This document shows positions 35,231 to 44,349 of a stretch of DNA of 64,000 nt, piece by piece. Position 1 is the first letter of the stretch, and each line of letters begins with the position of its first letter. The stretch lies in the NCBI RefSeq assembly GCF_051521505.1, contig NZ_CP150356.1, positions 7,936,001 through 8,000,000 on the forward strand, read 5' to 3'. Made by a program: the position numbers and the translations under genes. The notes beneath the pieces were generated by a model. That model saw nothing but the letters and a program-made list of their open reading frames with translations, did not search any database and was not told the origin of the DNA. Source of the DNA: Sorangium sp025924095. GTDB taxonomy: Bacteria; Myxococcota_A; Polyangia; Polyangiales; Polyangiaceae.

Positions 35231-36496
35231 ATGGCACGAGATCGCTACGATGACCGGGGCTTTCGTGACGAGGGGATGCGCGATGACTGGCGTCGCCGGG
35301 AAGATCAGGGGCGCTTTCCAGAGAGCGACGATCCACGCGGCCTCCGCGGCCACGAGGAGGAGCGCGACGCGTTCGAGCGAGGCTCGTACAGCCGAGGCAA
35401 CTACGCGAACCAGAGCGGTGGCAGCCGGCAGGGCGAGCTGGGCCAGGAGCCGCGGTACGGACAGCCGCAGTACGGACAGCCAGGGCGCGGCGAAGGCAGG
35501 GGTCCGTGGCAGGCAGGCGGCCAGCGCGGACCGGAGGACCGCGGCGGGTTCGGCGGGCGCGGACAGGAGCAAGGAGGCTTCGGCGGACGCGGCTACCGGG
35601 CGCAGGAGGAGAACCGCGCGTACGGAAAGGACAGCCCGTCGTGGGAGCGGAGCGGCGGGCGCGGCGATCACTTCAGCGGACGGGGCGCGGAGGACGAGCG
35701 CAGAGGGTTCGGATCGGCTCAGCGAGGGCGCGACGATTACGGCCGCGAGGAGAACCAGCACCGCGGCTACGGGCGAGAGGAGGAATACCAGGGCCGCGGC
35801 CACGAGGGCCAGAGCCGCGGCTACCAGGGCCGCGACGACTACCAGAGCCGCGGCTACCAGGGCCACGGCGACTACCAGAGCCGCGGCTACCAGGGTCGCG
35901 ACGACTACCAGAGCCGCGGCTACCAGGGTCGCGACGACTACCAGAGCCGCGGCTATCAGGGCCGCGACGACTACCAGAGCCGCGGCTATCAAGGCCGCGA
36001 CGACTACCAGGGTCGCGGGGGCCAGAGCCGCGGCGACGGCTACGGGCGCGGCGATGGCCAGGACCGCGGGTATCGAGGCGGCAACGAGCGCCAGAACCCC
36101 GGCCATCACGGCTGGGGCGACGAGCGCGGGCTCAGCGGCGGCGAGCGCGGCCGCGACGAGCACCAGCGCTCCGGCGGCCGGGGCTGGGAGGCAGAGCGCG
36201 GCGGGCTCAGCGGCGACGGTCGCCGCGATCGCGACGGGGACCGCGGCTACCAGGGCCGCAGCGACGAGCGCGAAGGCCACGGCCGCGGCCAGGAGCGCCG
36301 CGGCCAGGGCGAACCGTACAACCGCCCGGAGCGCCGGCCCGGGTTCGGCCGCTTCATGGGCGACGAGCTCCCGCAGGGGTACTCGACCCGCATCCACGAG
36401 CGCGACGACGTGCGCGCCTCGCAAGGCCAGGGCCGCTCCTCCGCCGAGGACAGCGGTCGATCCGAGCACGAGCGCCAGAACCGGACCTGGAACTGA
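35231..36496 (+). CDS. Arg/Gly/Tyr-rich repeat protein, intrinsically disordered
   Basis: 421 residues from the ATG at 35231 after AGGGAG. It has no signal peptide and no hydrophobic segment. Almost all of it is Arg, Gly, Asp, Gln, Tyr and Glu. The centre holds six near-perfect 11-residue repeats (SRGYQGRDDYQ). The end (RRPGFGRFMGDELPQGYSTRIHER) is more complex and may be a conserved tail. The composition resembles RGG/RGY-type disordered proteins that bind RNA or form condensates in eukaryotes. That comparison is analogy only. It stands alone among polysaccharide hydrolases. Confidence 0.75.
   Translation: MARDRYDDRGFRDEGMRDDWRRREDQGRFPESDDPRGLRGHEEERDAFERGSYSRGNYANQSGGSRQGELGQEPRYGQPQYGQPGRGEGRGPWQAGGQRGPEDRGGFGGRGQEQGGFGGRGYRAQEENRAYGKDSPSWERSGGRGDHFSGRGAEDERRGFGSAQRGRDDYGREENQHRGYGREEEYQGRGHEGQSRGYQGRDDYQSRGYQGHGDYQSRGYQGRDDYQSRGYQGRDDYQSRGYQGRDDYQSRGYQGRDDYQGRGGQSRGDGYGRGDGQDRGYRGGNERQNPGHHGWGDERGLSGGERGRDEHQRSGGRGWEAERGGLSGDGRRDRDGDRGYQGRSDEREGHGRGQERRGQGEPYNRPERRPGFGRFMGDELPQGYSTRIHERDDVRASQGQGRSSAEDSGRSEHERQNRTWN
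35813..36010 (+). repeat. 33-bp tandem repeat, six copies
   Basis: Units of 33 bp start at 35813, 35846, 35879, 35912, 35945 and 35978 and encode SRGYQGRDDYQ (one copy has GHGDYQ). They are in frame and nearly identical, so they probably change copy number by slippage. Confidence 0.95.
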
Positions 36497-36717
36497 GCGC
36501 CTCCGCGGCGCGCCGCCGCGATAGACACTCCCCCTCCTCCGAACGCCCGCCGCGCGGGGCGCGCAATCGACTCCCCCGCCGGGCGAGCCTGCGCTCCGGC
36601 GGCGCGGAGGACATCAACCGATCTCGGCGTCTCCACGCCCGCATCGCGGAGTCTGACCCGGTTCGCAGGGAAAGATTGGTGTTGTGTGCGCCACGGACTT
36701 GCAGCATCCTCCGCCGC

Positions 36718-38007
36718 ATGAAGACAGCAGCTTACTCAAGCCTCCCGAAGCTCGCTTTCGCCTCCTGCATCGCCTTGTCGGCGCTGGCCGGGTGCGGGGA
36801 CGACGATCCGAACGGGACGACGGGCGCAGGCGCAGGCGCAGCCGCATCGACCTCGACCAGCGCCTCGGGCGCAGGCGGCGACGGCGGCACCGGCGAGGGC
36901 GGCGCAGGCGAGGGCGGCGCAGGCGCAGGCGCGACGACGTCGAGCACGACCGGGACCGGCGGGGGAAACCCCTCCGGGGACACCATCCGCTTCATCGGGC
37001 GCTTCGACACGACGAAACCCGAAGGCCCCCGCTTCTCCTGGGCTGGCAGCGCGATCGCCACGCGGTTCTCGGGGACGTCAATCAGCGTCCGCTTCAACGA
37101 CGCGTCGACCGCGGCCCAATCCAACTTCTTCCAGGTGGTGATCGACGGCGAGTCGAAGGGCGTCCTCAAGGTCAACGAAGACGAAGAGCTCTACACGGTC
37201 GCCGAAGGGCTGCCCGACGGCGAGCACGATCTCCTGCTCCACCGCCGGACCGAGCCGCTTGTCGGGGTGACGCAGTTCGTCGAGTTCGTCCCGGAGCAGG
37301 GCGAGGCGCTCCTGCCGGTCCCGCCCGCGCCCGAGCGCCGGATCGAGGTGATCGGCGACTCGATCTCCGCCGGTTACGGCATCGACGGCGCGGACGAGAC
37401 CTGCCCCTTCACGAGCGACACCGAGAACAACTACCTCGCCTACAGCGCCCTGACGGGCCGGATGCTCGGGGCCGACACAACGATCGTCGCCTGGTCCGGC
37501 AGAGGCGTTTACCGGAACTACGACGATGAAGCGGCCGACACCATGCCCGAGATCTACGGCCGGGCGATCGCCGACGAGCCGGAGCCCGCATGGGACTTCT
37601 CGTCCTGGGCGCCGCAGGTCGTCGTGATCAACCTGGGCACGAACGACTTCAGCATCAACGTCCCGGGCGACGCCCAGTTCCGCGCGCCGTTCACGAACGC
37701 CTATGCAGGCCTCGTCGAGACGGTCCGGGAGAACTATCCGGAGGCGTTCATCTTCTGCACCATCGGCCCCATGCTCAGCGACGATTACCCGGAGGGCGCC
37801 GAGGCGCTCAGCAGGGCGCGCGACTACATCGGCCAGGTGGTGGAGGACCGGACCGAAAGCGGCGACGATCGGGTGCGCTTCCTCGAGTTCCCCCCGCACG
37901 CCAAGGAGACGGACGGGCTCGGCTGCGACTGGCACCCGAGCGCGAAGAAGAACCAGCAGATGGCCCAGCAGCTCTCCGACGCCATCAGCGAAGAGCTCGA
38001 CTGGTAA
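36718..38007 (+). CDS. CE2-type carbohydrate esterase (SGNH hydrolase), lipid-anchored
   Basis: 429 residues. The lipobox is ALAGC (C26), followed by a Gly/Ala/Thr linker to about 85. Residues 90-200 form a jelly-roll-like domain (RFIGRFDT, PRFSWAGSAIATRFSG, QFVEFVPEQGEALLP) typical of family CE2. The SGNH domain follows: nucleophile S215 in VIGDSISAGYG, GTND at 307-310, and the His in LGCDWHPS (H406). CE2 enzymes remove acetyl groups from xylan or mannan. It fits the nearby xylanase and GH5 genes as a debranching enzyme. Confidence 0.9.
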   Translation: MKTAAYSSLPKLAFASCIALSALAGCGDDDPNGTTGAGAGAAASTSTSASGAGGDGGTGEGGAGEGGAGAGATTSSTTGTGGGNPSGDTIRFIGRFDTTKPEGPRFSWAGSAIATRFSGTSISVRFNDASTAAQSNFFQVVIDGESKGVLKVNEDEELYTVAEGLPDGEHDLLLHRRTEPLVGVTQFVEFVPEQGEALLPVPPAPERRIEVIGDSISAGYGIDGADETCPFTSDTENNYLAYSALTGRMLGADTTIVAWSGRGVYRNYDDEAADTMPEIYGRAIADEPEPAWDFSSWAPQVVVINLGTNDFSINVPGDAQFRAPFTNAYAGLVETVRENYPEAFIFCTIGPMLSDDYPEGAEALSRARDYIGQVVEDRTESGDDRVRFLEFPPHAKETDGLGCDWHPSAKKNQQMAQQLSDAISEELDW

Positions 38008-38406
38008 GAGCAGGGCGACGAGGCGCAGGGACATCGATCCTCCCCTGCGCCCCCAGCCGCGCCGCGGCTCGTCGCTCTCTGCTCTGCAAAGAGCAGCCTG
38101 GCCACGAGATCAGCCTTTTCTCCAGCACCCCGCAGCAGCTCGACGCGCCGTGCCACCGCGGTACGGCACCGGGCGTCGTGTCACCGGCGCCTCTCATCGG
38201 CTGTGGCACCCCGCTACACCCGCGGCACGTCCGGTACAGCGCGCGCGTCACGGCGCGTGAACACCGATCCGATTTCCTCGCCAAAGCGTGATCAGGATGG
38301 CGTTCCAGCCTTGGTACACGCGGTGCATCTCTCCATCTCAGAACACCGGACGGGCGGCGCAGCGGAAAGCGCGTGGGAGTGCCGCCGAGCGAGGAGATTA
38401 TCCATC
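38008..38406. other. Intergenic, 399 bp
   Basis: No coding frame with support. The second half is slightly less GC-rich (accgatccgatttcctcgcc) and probably holds the promoter of the small gene at 38407. GAGGAG at 38391-38396 is its ribosome site. Confidence 0.45.
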
Positions 38407-38778
38407 ATGCAGACCAAGCAAGACGGCTCCCAGCGGGCCACCCGCAGGAGCCACGGCCAGGATATCGTGGAGGCAGCGCGCAACAGCGCGAGTCGCTCGG
38501 ACGATCGCGACGCGTTCATCCCCGACCCGGGGGACGGCCCCACGCAGGGGGTGGACGAGTTCGCCGAGCAGATCGCCGAGCAGTACCTCGCCTCCGCGAC
38601 ATCGGGCAGGGGCGACCCCTCCGAGGAGTACGAAGACACGATGGATTCCGAGGAGCTCGGGGGCCCCTTCATCGTCACCACGGCCGAAGAGGAGATGGGG
38701 TACAGCAGGGATTCGATGAACCCCGACGACGCCGAGGTCGAGCCGTTCCCCCTGGTCAGCCGCTCGCCCCTCGGCTGA
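38407..38778 (+). CDS. Small acidic hypothetical protein
   Basis: 123 residues. The start is set by GAGGAG and ATG at 38407. The N-terminal third is basic and polar (MQTKQDGSQRATRRSHGQD). The rest is strongly acidic (FAEQIAEQYLASATSG, EEYEDTMDSEELGGPFIVTTAEEEMGY). It has no signal peptide, membrane helix or cysteine. The acidic end with GGPFVV/IVTTAEEE resembles small soluble proteins common in myxobacterial genomes without known role. Confidence 0.7.
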   Translation: MQTKQDGSQRATRRSHGQDIVEAARNSASRSDDRDAFIPDPGDGPTQGVDEFAEQIAEQYLASATSGRGDPSEEYEDTMDSEELGGPFIVTTAEEEMGYSRDSMNPDDAEVEPFPLVSRSPLG

Positions 38779-38797
38779 GCGTCCGGCGCGAGCGACG

Positions 38798-38857
38798 GCT
38801 CGCGCCGGCGCGACCGACAGCTCGCGCCGGCGGATGCGAGCGGCAGCTCGCGCCGGC
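38798..38857. repeat. Three imperfect repeats of gctcgcgccggc
   Basis: The 12-mer gctcgcgccggc occurs at 38798, 38820 and 38846 within the short gap upstream of tpx. The flanks are partly conserved (cgacagctcgcgccgg). No function evident. Confidence 0.6.
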
Positions 38858-38999
38858 AAGACCGTCCGACAGCGCATCGCCCACGCGGCAGGTCGACCGG
38901 CGCCTCGAAGCCGGCGGCCTGGGTGGATCTGCTTGGCATCCGCCCTCCGCGCGCCTACGACCGCCGCTGCCGCACAGCTGCACAGAGGAGGATGCGACC

Positions 39000-39494
39000 A
39001 TGGCCCAGACCAAGTTCAAGGGAAGCCCCGTCCACACCGCCGGCGAGCTGCCGTCCGTCGGCGCGATTGCCCCCGATTTCACGCTCGTGAAGAGCGACCT
39101 CTCGGAAGGAAAGCTCTCGTCCTATTCCGGCAAAAAGATCCTCAACATCTTCCCGAGCGTCGACACGGGGGTCTGCGCGAAGTCCGTGCGCACGTTCCAC
39201 GAGCGCGCCGAGAAGCTCCCGGGCGTGACGGTGCTCAACATCTCGGCGGACCTGCCGTTCGCGCACGGCCGCTTCTGCGCGGCCGAAGGCATCAAGAACG
39301 CGGAGGGCCTCTCGACCTTCCGGGGCGATTTCGGCGAGAAGTACGGGGTCAAGCTGGTGGACGGGCCGCTCGCCGGCCTGCTCGCGCGCTCGGTCCTCGT
39401 GCTCGACGAGCAGAACAAGGTCGTCCACGCGGAGCTCGTCCCGGAGATCGCGCAGGAGCCCGACTACGACGCGGCCCTCGCCAAGGTGCGGTGA
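39000..39494 (+). CDS. tpx: Thiol peroxidase
   Basis: 164 residues from the ATG at 39000, preceded by AGAGGAGG. Cytosolic 2-Cys peroxiredoxin of the Tpx class that reduces hydrogen and alkyl peroxides with thioredoxin. The peroxidatic cysteine is C59 in FPSVDTGVCAKSV and the resolving cysteine C93 in GRFCAAEGI; the spacing is that of the family. The remaining family marks (TGEL-like AGELP, APDFTLV, SVLVLDE) are intact. Single gene. Confidence 0.96.
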   Translation: MAQTKFKGSPVHTAGELPSVGAIAPDFTLVKSDLSEGKLSSYSGKKILNIFPSVDTGVCAKSVRTFHERAEKLPGVTVLNISADLPFAHGRFCAAEGIKNAEGLSTFRGDFGEKYGVKLVDGPLAGLLARSVLVLDEQNKVVHAELVPEIAQEPDYDAALAKVR

Positions 39495-39518
39495 GCCGGA
39501 TCGCGGGCGCCTGCGCCC

Positions 39519-40988
39519 TCACGCGCCCGCGCGCCTGATGAACCGGATGCGCAGCCCCTCCGGCTGCATCGCGAACGCCATCCGCTCCCGCACCGGCGCG
39601 GTGTGATCCGCGAGGTGCACCGTGAAGCTCCGGAGCACCATGCCGACCGTCACCGCGCACTCCAGGAGCGCCATCGAGCGACCCGGGCAGATGCGCGGCC
39701 CGCCGCCGAAGGCGAGCGCCATCCTCGGCTCGTGCGGCAGCGTCGCGGGCGCGCCCGCGAGCCAGCGCTCGGGGCGAAACGACTCCGGATCGCCGAAATA
39801 CTCGGGCTTACGCCCCGCCGCGCGCGTGAGCGCCATGACGCCCGCGCCGGCGGGCACCGCCACGTCGCCCACCGCGGTGTCGTGGTTCGCCTCGAGGTAG
39901 AGCAGCGGCGCCGCGGAGCGCAGGCGCAGCGTCTCGTGCGTGACGGCGCTCGTGTACTCCAGGCGCTTGCTCTGCTCGAGCGTCGGGATCAGGGCGCCGC
40001 CGAGGACGCGATCCGCCTCCTCGCGGGCGCGCGCCTGCACGTCGGGGCGCGAGCCCAGGTAATAGAGGATCCACGCGAGGGTGCTCGCCGTGGTGTCCTC
40101 GCCCGCGAGCAGCATCGTGAGCACGTTCGCGTAGACCTCGGCGTCCGAGAGGCGCGCCTTCGGGTCCTCGCCGTCGCGCGCCGCGATCATGAGCTCCAGG
40201 AGGGTCCGCGGGCGGGCGGGCCGGTCCGTGCCGTCCTCCATCTCGCGCCGCGCGGCGGTCACGAGCTCGAGGATGAACCGCTTCACCGCGACCAGGGCGC
40301 GGTCGTAGGCGCGGTCGGCGGGGAGGCCCAGGTAGCGCCAGTAGGGCAGCGGCGCGAGGATCCGCCGGTTCAGGCCGAGAAAGACGCGCTGGAGGTGCTC
40401 CTGGAGCGCGTCCGGCCCGCGGGCGAGCGTGTCGAGATCGCGGCCGAAGGCGACCGACGAGGTGACGTCGACCGAGTAGCGCATGAGATCGCCGAGGACG
40501 TCGCGCGCGGCGCGCTCGTCGGCCGCCTGCGCCCAGAGGTCGCGCAGCCTGCCCGTGATCTCGCAGATGCTCGGGAAGAAGCTCTCGACGTGCCGCGCGT
40601 GGAACGTCGGGTGGATGAGCTGCCGCTGCTTCCGCCACGCGTCCCCGTCCGCCGAGAACAGCCCGACCATGTCCGCCTCGCGTGACACGTCCTCGATGGT
40701 GCGCACCCGCCGGAACACCGCGGGGCGGCGCTGGAGCACGTCGCGCACGAGCTCGCCGTCGGCCACGACGAGGATCGACCGGCGGCCCAACCGCACGACG
40801 AACAGGTCTCCATGGACGCGCCACCATCGCTCGAACTCGAGGTGCCAGCGGTCGGGGTGGATCGCGAGCAGATTGCCGATCACGGGCAGCCCCCTCGGCC
40901 CCGGGAGGTCCGCGAGCGTGCGCCGCGGGCGCGCGGGCTCGGCGCCGCGGCGGATGGAGTCATCCATGGCAGGGAGCGTGGCATTCAT
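39519..40988 (-). CDS. Cytochrome P450
   Basis: 489 residues from the ATG at 40988, preceded by GAAGAGAG. The proline-rich leader LADLPGPRGLPVIGNLL opens the fold. The I-helix motif is AGEDTT (295-300), ExxR is E352-R355 (HETLR), the PERF-like segment is FRPERW, and the heme loop is FGGGPRICPG with cysteine ligand C434. Membrane-targeting sequence is absent. It resembles the longer, eukaryote-like class (CYP110/CYP102-heme type) that usually oxidises fatty acids or terpenes. No redox partner gene is adjacent; substrate unknown. Confidence 0.95.
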   Translation of the reverse strand: MNATLPAMDDSIRRGAEPARPRRTLADLPGPRGLPVIGNLLAIHPDRWHLEFERWWRVHGDLFVVRLGRRSILVVADGELVRDVLQRRPAVFRRVRTIEDVSREADMVGLFSADGDAWRKQRQLIHPTFHARHVESFFPSICEITGRLRDLWAQAADERAARDVLGDLMRYSVDVTSSVAFGRDLDTLARGPDALQEHLQRVFLGLNRRILAPLPYWRYLGLPADRAYDRALVAVKRFILELVTAARREMEDGTDRPARPRTLLELMIAARDGEDPKARLSDAEVYANVLTMLLAGEDTTASTLAWILYYLGSRPDVQARAREEADRVLGGALIPTLEQSKRLEYTSAVTHETLRLRSAAPLLYLEANHDTAVGDVAVPAGAGVMALTRAAGRKPEYFGDPESFRPERWLAGAPATLPHEPRMALAFGGGPRICPGRSMALLECAVTVGMVLRSFTVHLADHTAPVRERMAFAMQPEGLRIRFIRRAGA

Positions 40989-41219
40989 GCTCTCTTCATA
41001 CAGAGCCGGCGCGCCCCGGCGCAAACCCGACAGGCCATGAAGGACGCGCGCTTGTAGCGCTGGCCCCCTCGAGGCAGGCGCGTGCGTCGCCGTCCGACAC
41101 CGGCGCCGGCGGGCGCGGGTCGAGGCGTTCGTGGCGGTGCGGCTCGCGGCGCCTCGCGGTCGGCCGGGAGGGGAGCGCGGCGCTGGCGTGGCGGCGTCGG
41201 CGCAGGTAGAGACGCGGAC

Positions 41220-42203
41220 ATGGCGGAGCCGCTGGAGAGAGAGCTCGCGAGGCTGTCCGGCGAGGAGATGGTGGCGGCGCTCGGCCTCGGCGGGGCGCCG
41301 GCGTGGGTGCGCCGCGCGGGGTGCGCGGCCTTCGCGGTGCCGTCGTTGCCGCTCGGGCGGGTGCTGGCGCGGTTCGATCGGCGCACCGGCGAGGCGGGGC
41401 TCCACGTGGCGGCGCGGGAGGCGCTCTCCGGCTTCGGCGCGCGGTGGGCGGCCGACGCGGCGCCGCCGTCGCGGAGGGCGCTGCTGGTGGTCTCGAATCA
41501 CCCCGGGGCCTACGACGCGCTCGCGCTGATGGCGGCGCTCGGCCGGGGGGATCTCATGATCGTCGCGGCCGAGCGGCCGTTTCTGCGGGCGCTGCCCCAC
41601 GTGAGCCAGCGGCTGCTCTTCGTGCCGATCGACGCGGGCGGCGGCCGGCGCGAGCTCGCGGCGCGGACGGCCGGGGTGCGCCGCGCGCTGCGGCACCTGC
41701 GCGGCGGGGGTGCGCTGCTGCACTTCCCGGCGGGTCGCATCGAGGCGGATCCGGCGTTCGCGGGCGCGGGCGAGGCGCTGCTCGGGGCGTGGCACCCGAG
41801 CGCCGGCACGCTGCTGCGCGCGGCGGCGGCGGCGGGGGGGCGCGTCGCGGTGGCGGTCGTCTCGGGGGTGCACTCGCCGCGGGCGAAGCGGCTGGCCGTC
41901 ACACGGTGGGCCGAGCGCCGCGGGATCAGCACGCTGGCGCCGCTCCTCCAGGTGGCGCTGCCGGGCTTCGACGACGTCGACGTGCGGGTGCGGCTCGGCG
42001 AGGCGCGGGAGGCGGCGGCGGTGGTGGTGGGCGGGGGGGACGATGACGCGGGGCTCACGCGGCGGCTCCGGGAGGAGGCGGCGGCGCTGCTCGCGGGGGA
42101 CGCGGGACGCGCGGGGGGCTCACCTCTCCAGCGGCCCTCCAGGACTTGGGTCAGCTCGCCGGGGGACTACAGAAAACGAGATTGTCCCGGCTGCTGCGGT
42201 TGA
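41220..42203 (+). CDS. PlsC-like 1-acyl-glycerophosphate acyltransferase
   Basis: 327 residues from the ATG at 41220. The acyltransferase HX4D motif is NHPGAYD, and the second block (LLHFPAGRIEADP) corresponds to FPEGTRS, with Ala for Glu and Arg retained. Hydrophobic segments surround the core. The last 35 residues after LLAGDAGRAG look like random read-through. It may acylate lysophospholipid or another glycerol lipid at the membrane. Divergent from the P450 with 230 bp between. Confidence 0.8.
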   Translation: MAEPLERELARLSGEEMVAALGLGGAPAWVRRAGCAAFAVPSLPLGRVLARFDRRTGEAGLHVAAREALSGFGARWAADAAPPSRRALLVVSNHPGAYDALALMAALGRGDLMIVAAERPFLRALPHVSQRLLFVPIDAGGGRRELAARTAGVRRALRHLRGGGALLHFPAGRIEADPAFAGAGEALLGAWHPSAGTLLRAAAAAGGRVAVAVVSGVHSPRAKRLAVTRWAERRGISTLAPLLQVALPGFDDVDVRVRLGEAREAAAVVVGGGDDDAGLTRRLREEAAALLAGDAGRAGGSPLQRPSRTWVSSPGDYRKRDCPGCCG

Positions 42204-42599
42204 GTCACGCAACCACCTCGAGCGGCCGGCCGACGCCACGGACAGCCAGACGTCTGACCAGGAATCGATCGTGCAAGCGCGCAAGTGTGCAAGCGCGCAA
42301 GCGCGCAAAACGAGAGCACGAGAGTACCGCAACAGGTCAGGGCAATTCGAGCCGATGCAACGAAGCACACAGGTGAGTCCATTCCCGCGAACAGGACAAA
42401 ATTGCCGCACTTGAGTTGATTATCGTTCAAAAGGCTCACGAAAAGGGATGAGGGTCGACGGGAAGACGGATTTTCACACTCCCGACCCTCATCATTCCCA
42501 TGGGCTCACATAAATTACCGCGATCGAACGCGTGAATTGGTCGATTTGATGATTGACTTGTGGATCGGCCACGCATGATCCTCACGACTGAGGACACCC
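42204..42599. other. AT-richer intergenic region with repeats and a hairpin
   Basis: 396 bp, clearly less GC-rich than the genes around it. It has an 8-bp tandem repeat (gcaagcgc, about four copies, 42270-42306) and an inverted repeat GATGAGGGTCG (42447-42457) with CGACCCTCATC (42483-42493) around a 25-nt loop. The hairpin could be a terminator or a control element for the lipoprotein gene at 42600. Its own promoter may include ttgact at 42553. Confidence 0.55.
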
Positions 42600-43130
42600 A
42601 TGCTCAGAACACTGCTCGCCACCGCGTTGTTGCTCGCGCCGCTCGGGTGCGGCAGCGACTTCGAGCCGCCGCTGGTCGCGGGGAGAGCCGTGCTCACCCT
42701 CGGGGCGAAGCAGTTCTTCCTTGATACGGGCAACAACGGCGAGACCGCGGTCGCGTTCGACGAGGACAATCAGCGCAGCTGGTACACCGATTGTGGGGTG
42801 AAAGGCGATGAGTTCGAGGTGATGATCCTCAACAGTCCCATCCGCGAGAAGAAGGGGTTCTGGGGAATCACCCTCCGCGCATCCCACGACATGAGCCAGG
42901 ACGCCTGGAACGTGTCCGCCAACCTGGGCGACGACGCGCTCAACGGTGTTTGCCAGCTGAGCCACAAGACGACGCGCGAAAAGGACCCTTACGAAGGGGA
43001 GCTCTCCGTGGCGGCGTGCATCGTGAAGGACCCGACCGCCGACGCGGACGGCCTGCAGGAGGCCCGGTTCGACGCCTTCGTCCGCGCCAAGCGGTGCTTC
43101 CTGCGCGATCCCGTCGGCGTCGCGGAATGA
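42600..43130 (+). CDS. Small lipoprotein of unknown function
   Basis: 176 residues. AGGA lies just before the ATG. The signal peptide ends at LAPLGC (C17). The mature part has paired cysteines and a lipocalin-like strand pattern (AVLTLGAKQFFLDTG, GDEFEVMILNSPIREKKGFWGITLRASHDM, YEGELSVAACIVKD). I recognise no family. The gene converges with the glycosyltransferase, with 4 bp between stops. Confidence 0.75.
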   Translation: MLRTLLATALLLAPLGCGSDFEPPLVAGRAVLTLGAKQFFLDTGNNGETAVAFDEDNQRSWYTDCGVKGDEFEVMILNSPIREKKGFWGITLRASHDMSQDAWNVSANLGDDALNGVCQLSHKTTREKDPYEGELSVAACIVKDPTADADGLQEARFDAFVRAKRCFLRDPVGVAE

Positions 43131-43134
43131 CGGC

Positions 43135-44190
43135 TCAGCGGGCGTTGGGCACCCGCGCCACCCGCGCGAGCACCGCGCGCACCGCGACCGCGGCGCCGTC
43201 CCAGGTGGGCAGCGCCGCAGCCCGGAGCAGCGCCGCGCGGCCCATGCTCGCCCGCAACGCCCCGTCCTCGATGAAGCGGGAGAGCGCCCGCACGAGCCCC
43301 TCGCCGTCGTCCCAGAGCAGCGCCTCGGCGCCGTCCTGCACGACCTCGGCGATCGCGCCGGCGCGGGCGGCGAGCACCGGGACGCCGGCGCGGACCGCCT
43401 CGGTGAGCACCATGCCGTAGCCCTCCAGCAACGAGGGCAGGACCAGCGCGTCCGTCTCGGCGAGCGCGGCCGCGAGCGCCTCGTCGTCGAGCGCGCCGGG
43501 CACCGCCACGCGCGCCCGCAGGTACGCGGAGCCGGCGATCGCCCGGCGCACCCGCTCGGCATAGGCCGGATCGCGCGCCGCATCGCCGATGAGGCGCAGC
43601 GTGGCGCGCGCGCTCCCGACCCGCTCGAACGCCGCGAGCAGCTCCAGCAGCCCCTTGCGCGGGATGAAGCTCCCCACGAAGGTGAGCCGCAGCGGGCCGC
43701 CGTCGCGCGCGGCGCGGGGGCGCAAGGGGAGCCGGTCCGCGCCCGGCATCGCCACGTCGACCCGGTCGAGCCCGTGCTCGCGCCGGAGCCGCGCCGCGGT
43801 CGTCGCGCTCGTCGCGAGGTGCGCGTCGGAGAGCCGGATCACCGCCCCCTCGGCGAGCGAGAGCGCCGCGCGCCGCGCGCCGGGCGGGAGCTCCCACGCG
43901 CTCAGGTGGTGCACGAGGAGCACGCGCGCGATCCGCCGCGGCAGCGCCGCGAACGCCGGCCCGAGCTCCGGGAAGCAGAGCTCGTCGCCGACCACGACGG
44001 CCGGGTCGATCCGGGCGAGGCGCAGCGCGAGCGCGAGCCCGGCCAGCGCGCGCGACCGCGGCGCCGGGTCGAGGGACACGACCTCCACGACGTCGCCCCG
44101 CGACCGGAGCCGCTCGACGACGAGCCGATCGTAGATGTACCCGCCCGTGGTCTGGTCGAGGGCGCCGTAGACGATCCAGGCGATGCGCAT
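43135..44190 (-). CDS. GT4-type glycosyltransferase of the pterin-like cluster
   Basis: 351 residues from the ATG at 44190. Two Rossmann halves as in GT-B enzymes. The C-terminal nucleotide-sugar site is visible: SFIPRKGLLELLAAF and the E-x7-E motif in LEGYGMVLTEAVRAG. It should transfer a sugar from a nucleotide donor. It is last in a minus-strand group of reductase, dehydrogenase and PTPS-like genes, 159 bp after the PTPS-like gene. In cyanobacteria a glycosyltransferase adds sugar to pterins; the same could happen here (inference). Confidence 0.88.
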   Translation of the reverse strand: MRIAWIVYGALDQTTGGYIYDRLVVERLRSRGDVVEVVSLDPAPRSRALAGLALALRLARIDPAVVVGDELCFPELGPAFAALPRRIARVLLVHHLSAWELPPGARRAALSLAEGAVIRLSDAHLATSATTAARLRREHGLDRVDVAMPGADRLPLRPRAARDGGPLRLTFVGSFIPRKGLLELLAAFERVGSARATLRLIGDAARDPAYAERVRRAIAGSAYLRARVAVPGALDDEALAAALAETDALVLPSLLEGYGMVLTEAVRAGVPVLAARAGAIAEVVQDGAEALLWDDGEGLVRALSRFIEDGALRASMGRAALLRAAALPTWDGAAVAVRAVLARVARVPNAR

Positions 44191-44246
44191 GGGTCCGGAG
44201 AGCAGCTCGACCTGATATACCCCCCTCGCGCCGCGCAGCAACGCGC

Positions 44247-44311
44247 CGCGCGGCGTCGCTCGCCCGACGCCTGCCCTGGCCGCGCGGCGTCGCTCGCCCG
44301 ACGCCTGCCCT
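44247..44311. repeat. 31-bp direct repeat, two copies
   Basis: The unit beginning cgcgcggcgtcgctcgcccg occurs at 44247-44277 and 44281-44311, period 34 bp. It lies in the gap between the glycosyltransferase and PTPS-like genes. It is a local duplication with no evident role. Confidence 0.8.
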
Positions 44312-44349
44312 CGCTGCGCGCCCCCGCGGCGCTCGCCCGGCGGCGGGCG

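Noticed and set aside
35813..36010. Possible CRISPR-like array
   Set aside because: The units are contiguous with no spacers and encode an in-frame peptide repeat.
44191..44349. Gap with direct repeat taken as a possible attachment site
   Set aside because: There is no integrase, tRNA or element boundary; a simple local duplication explains it.
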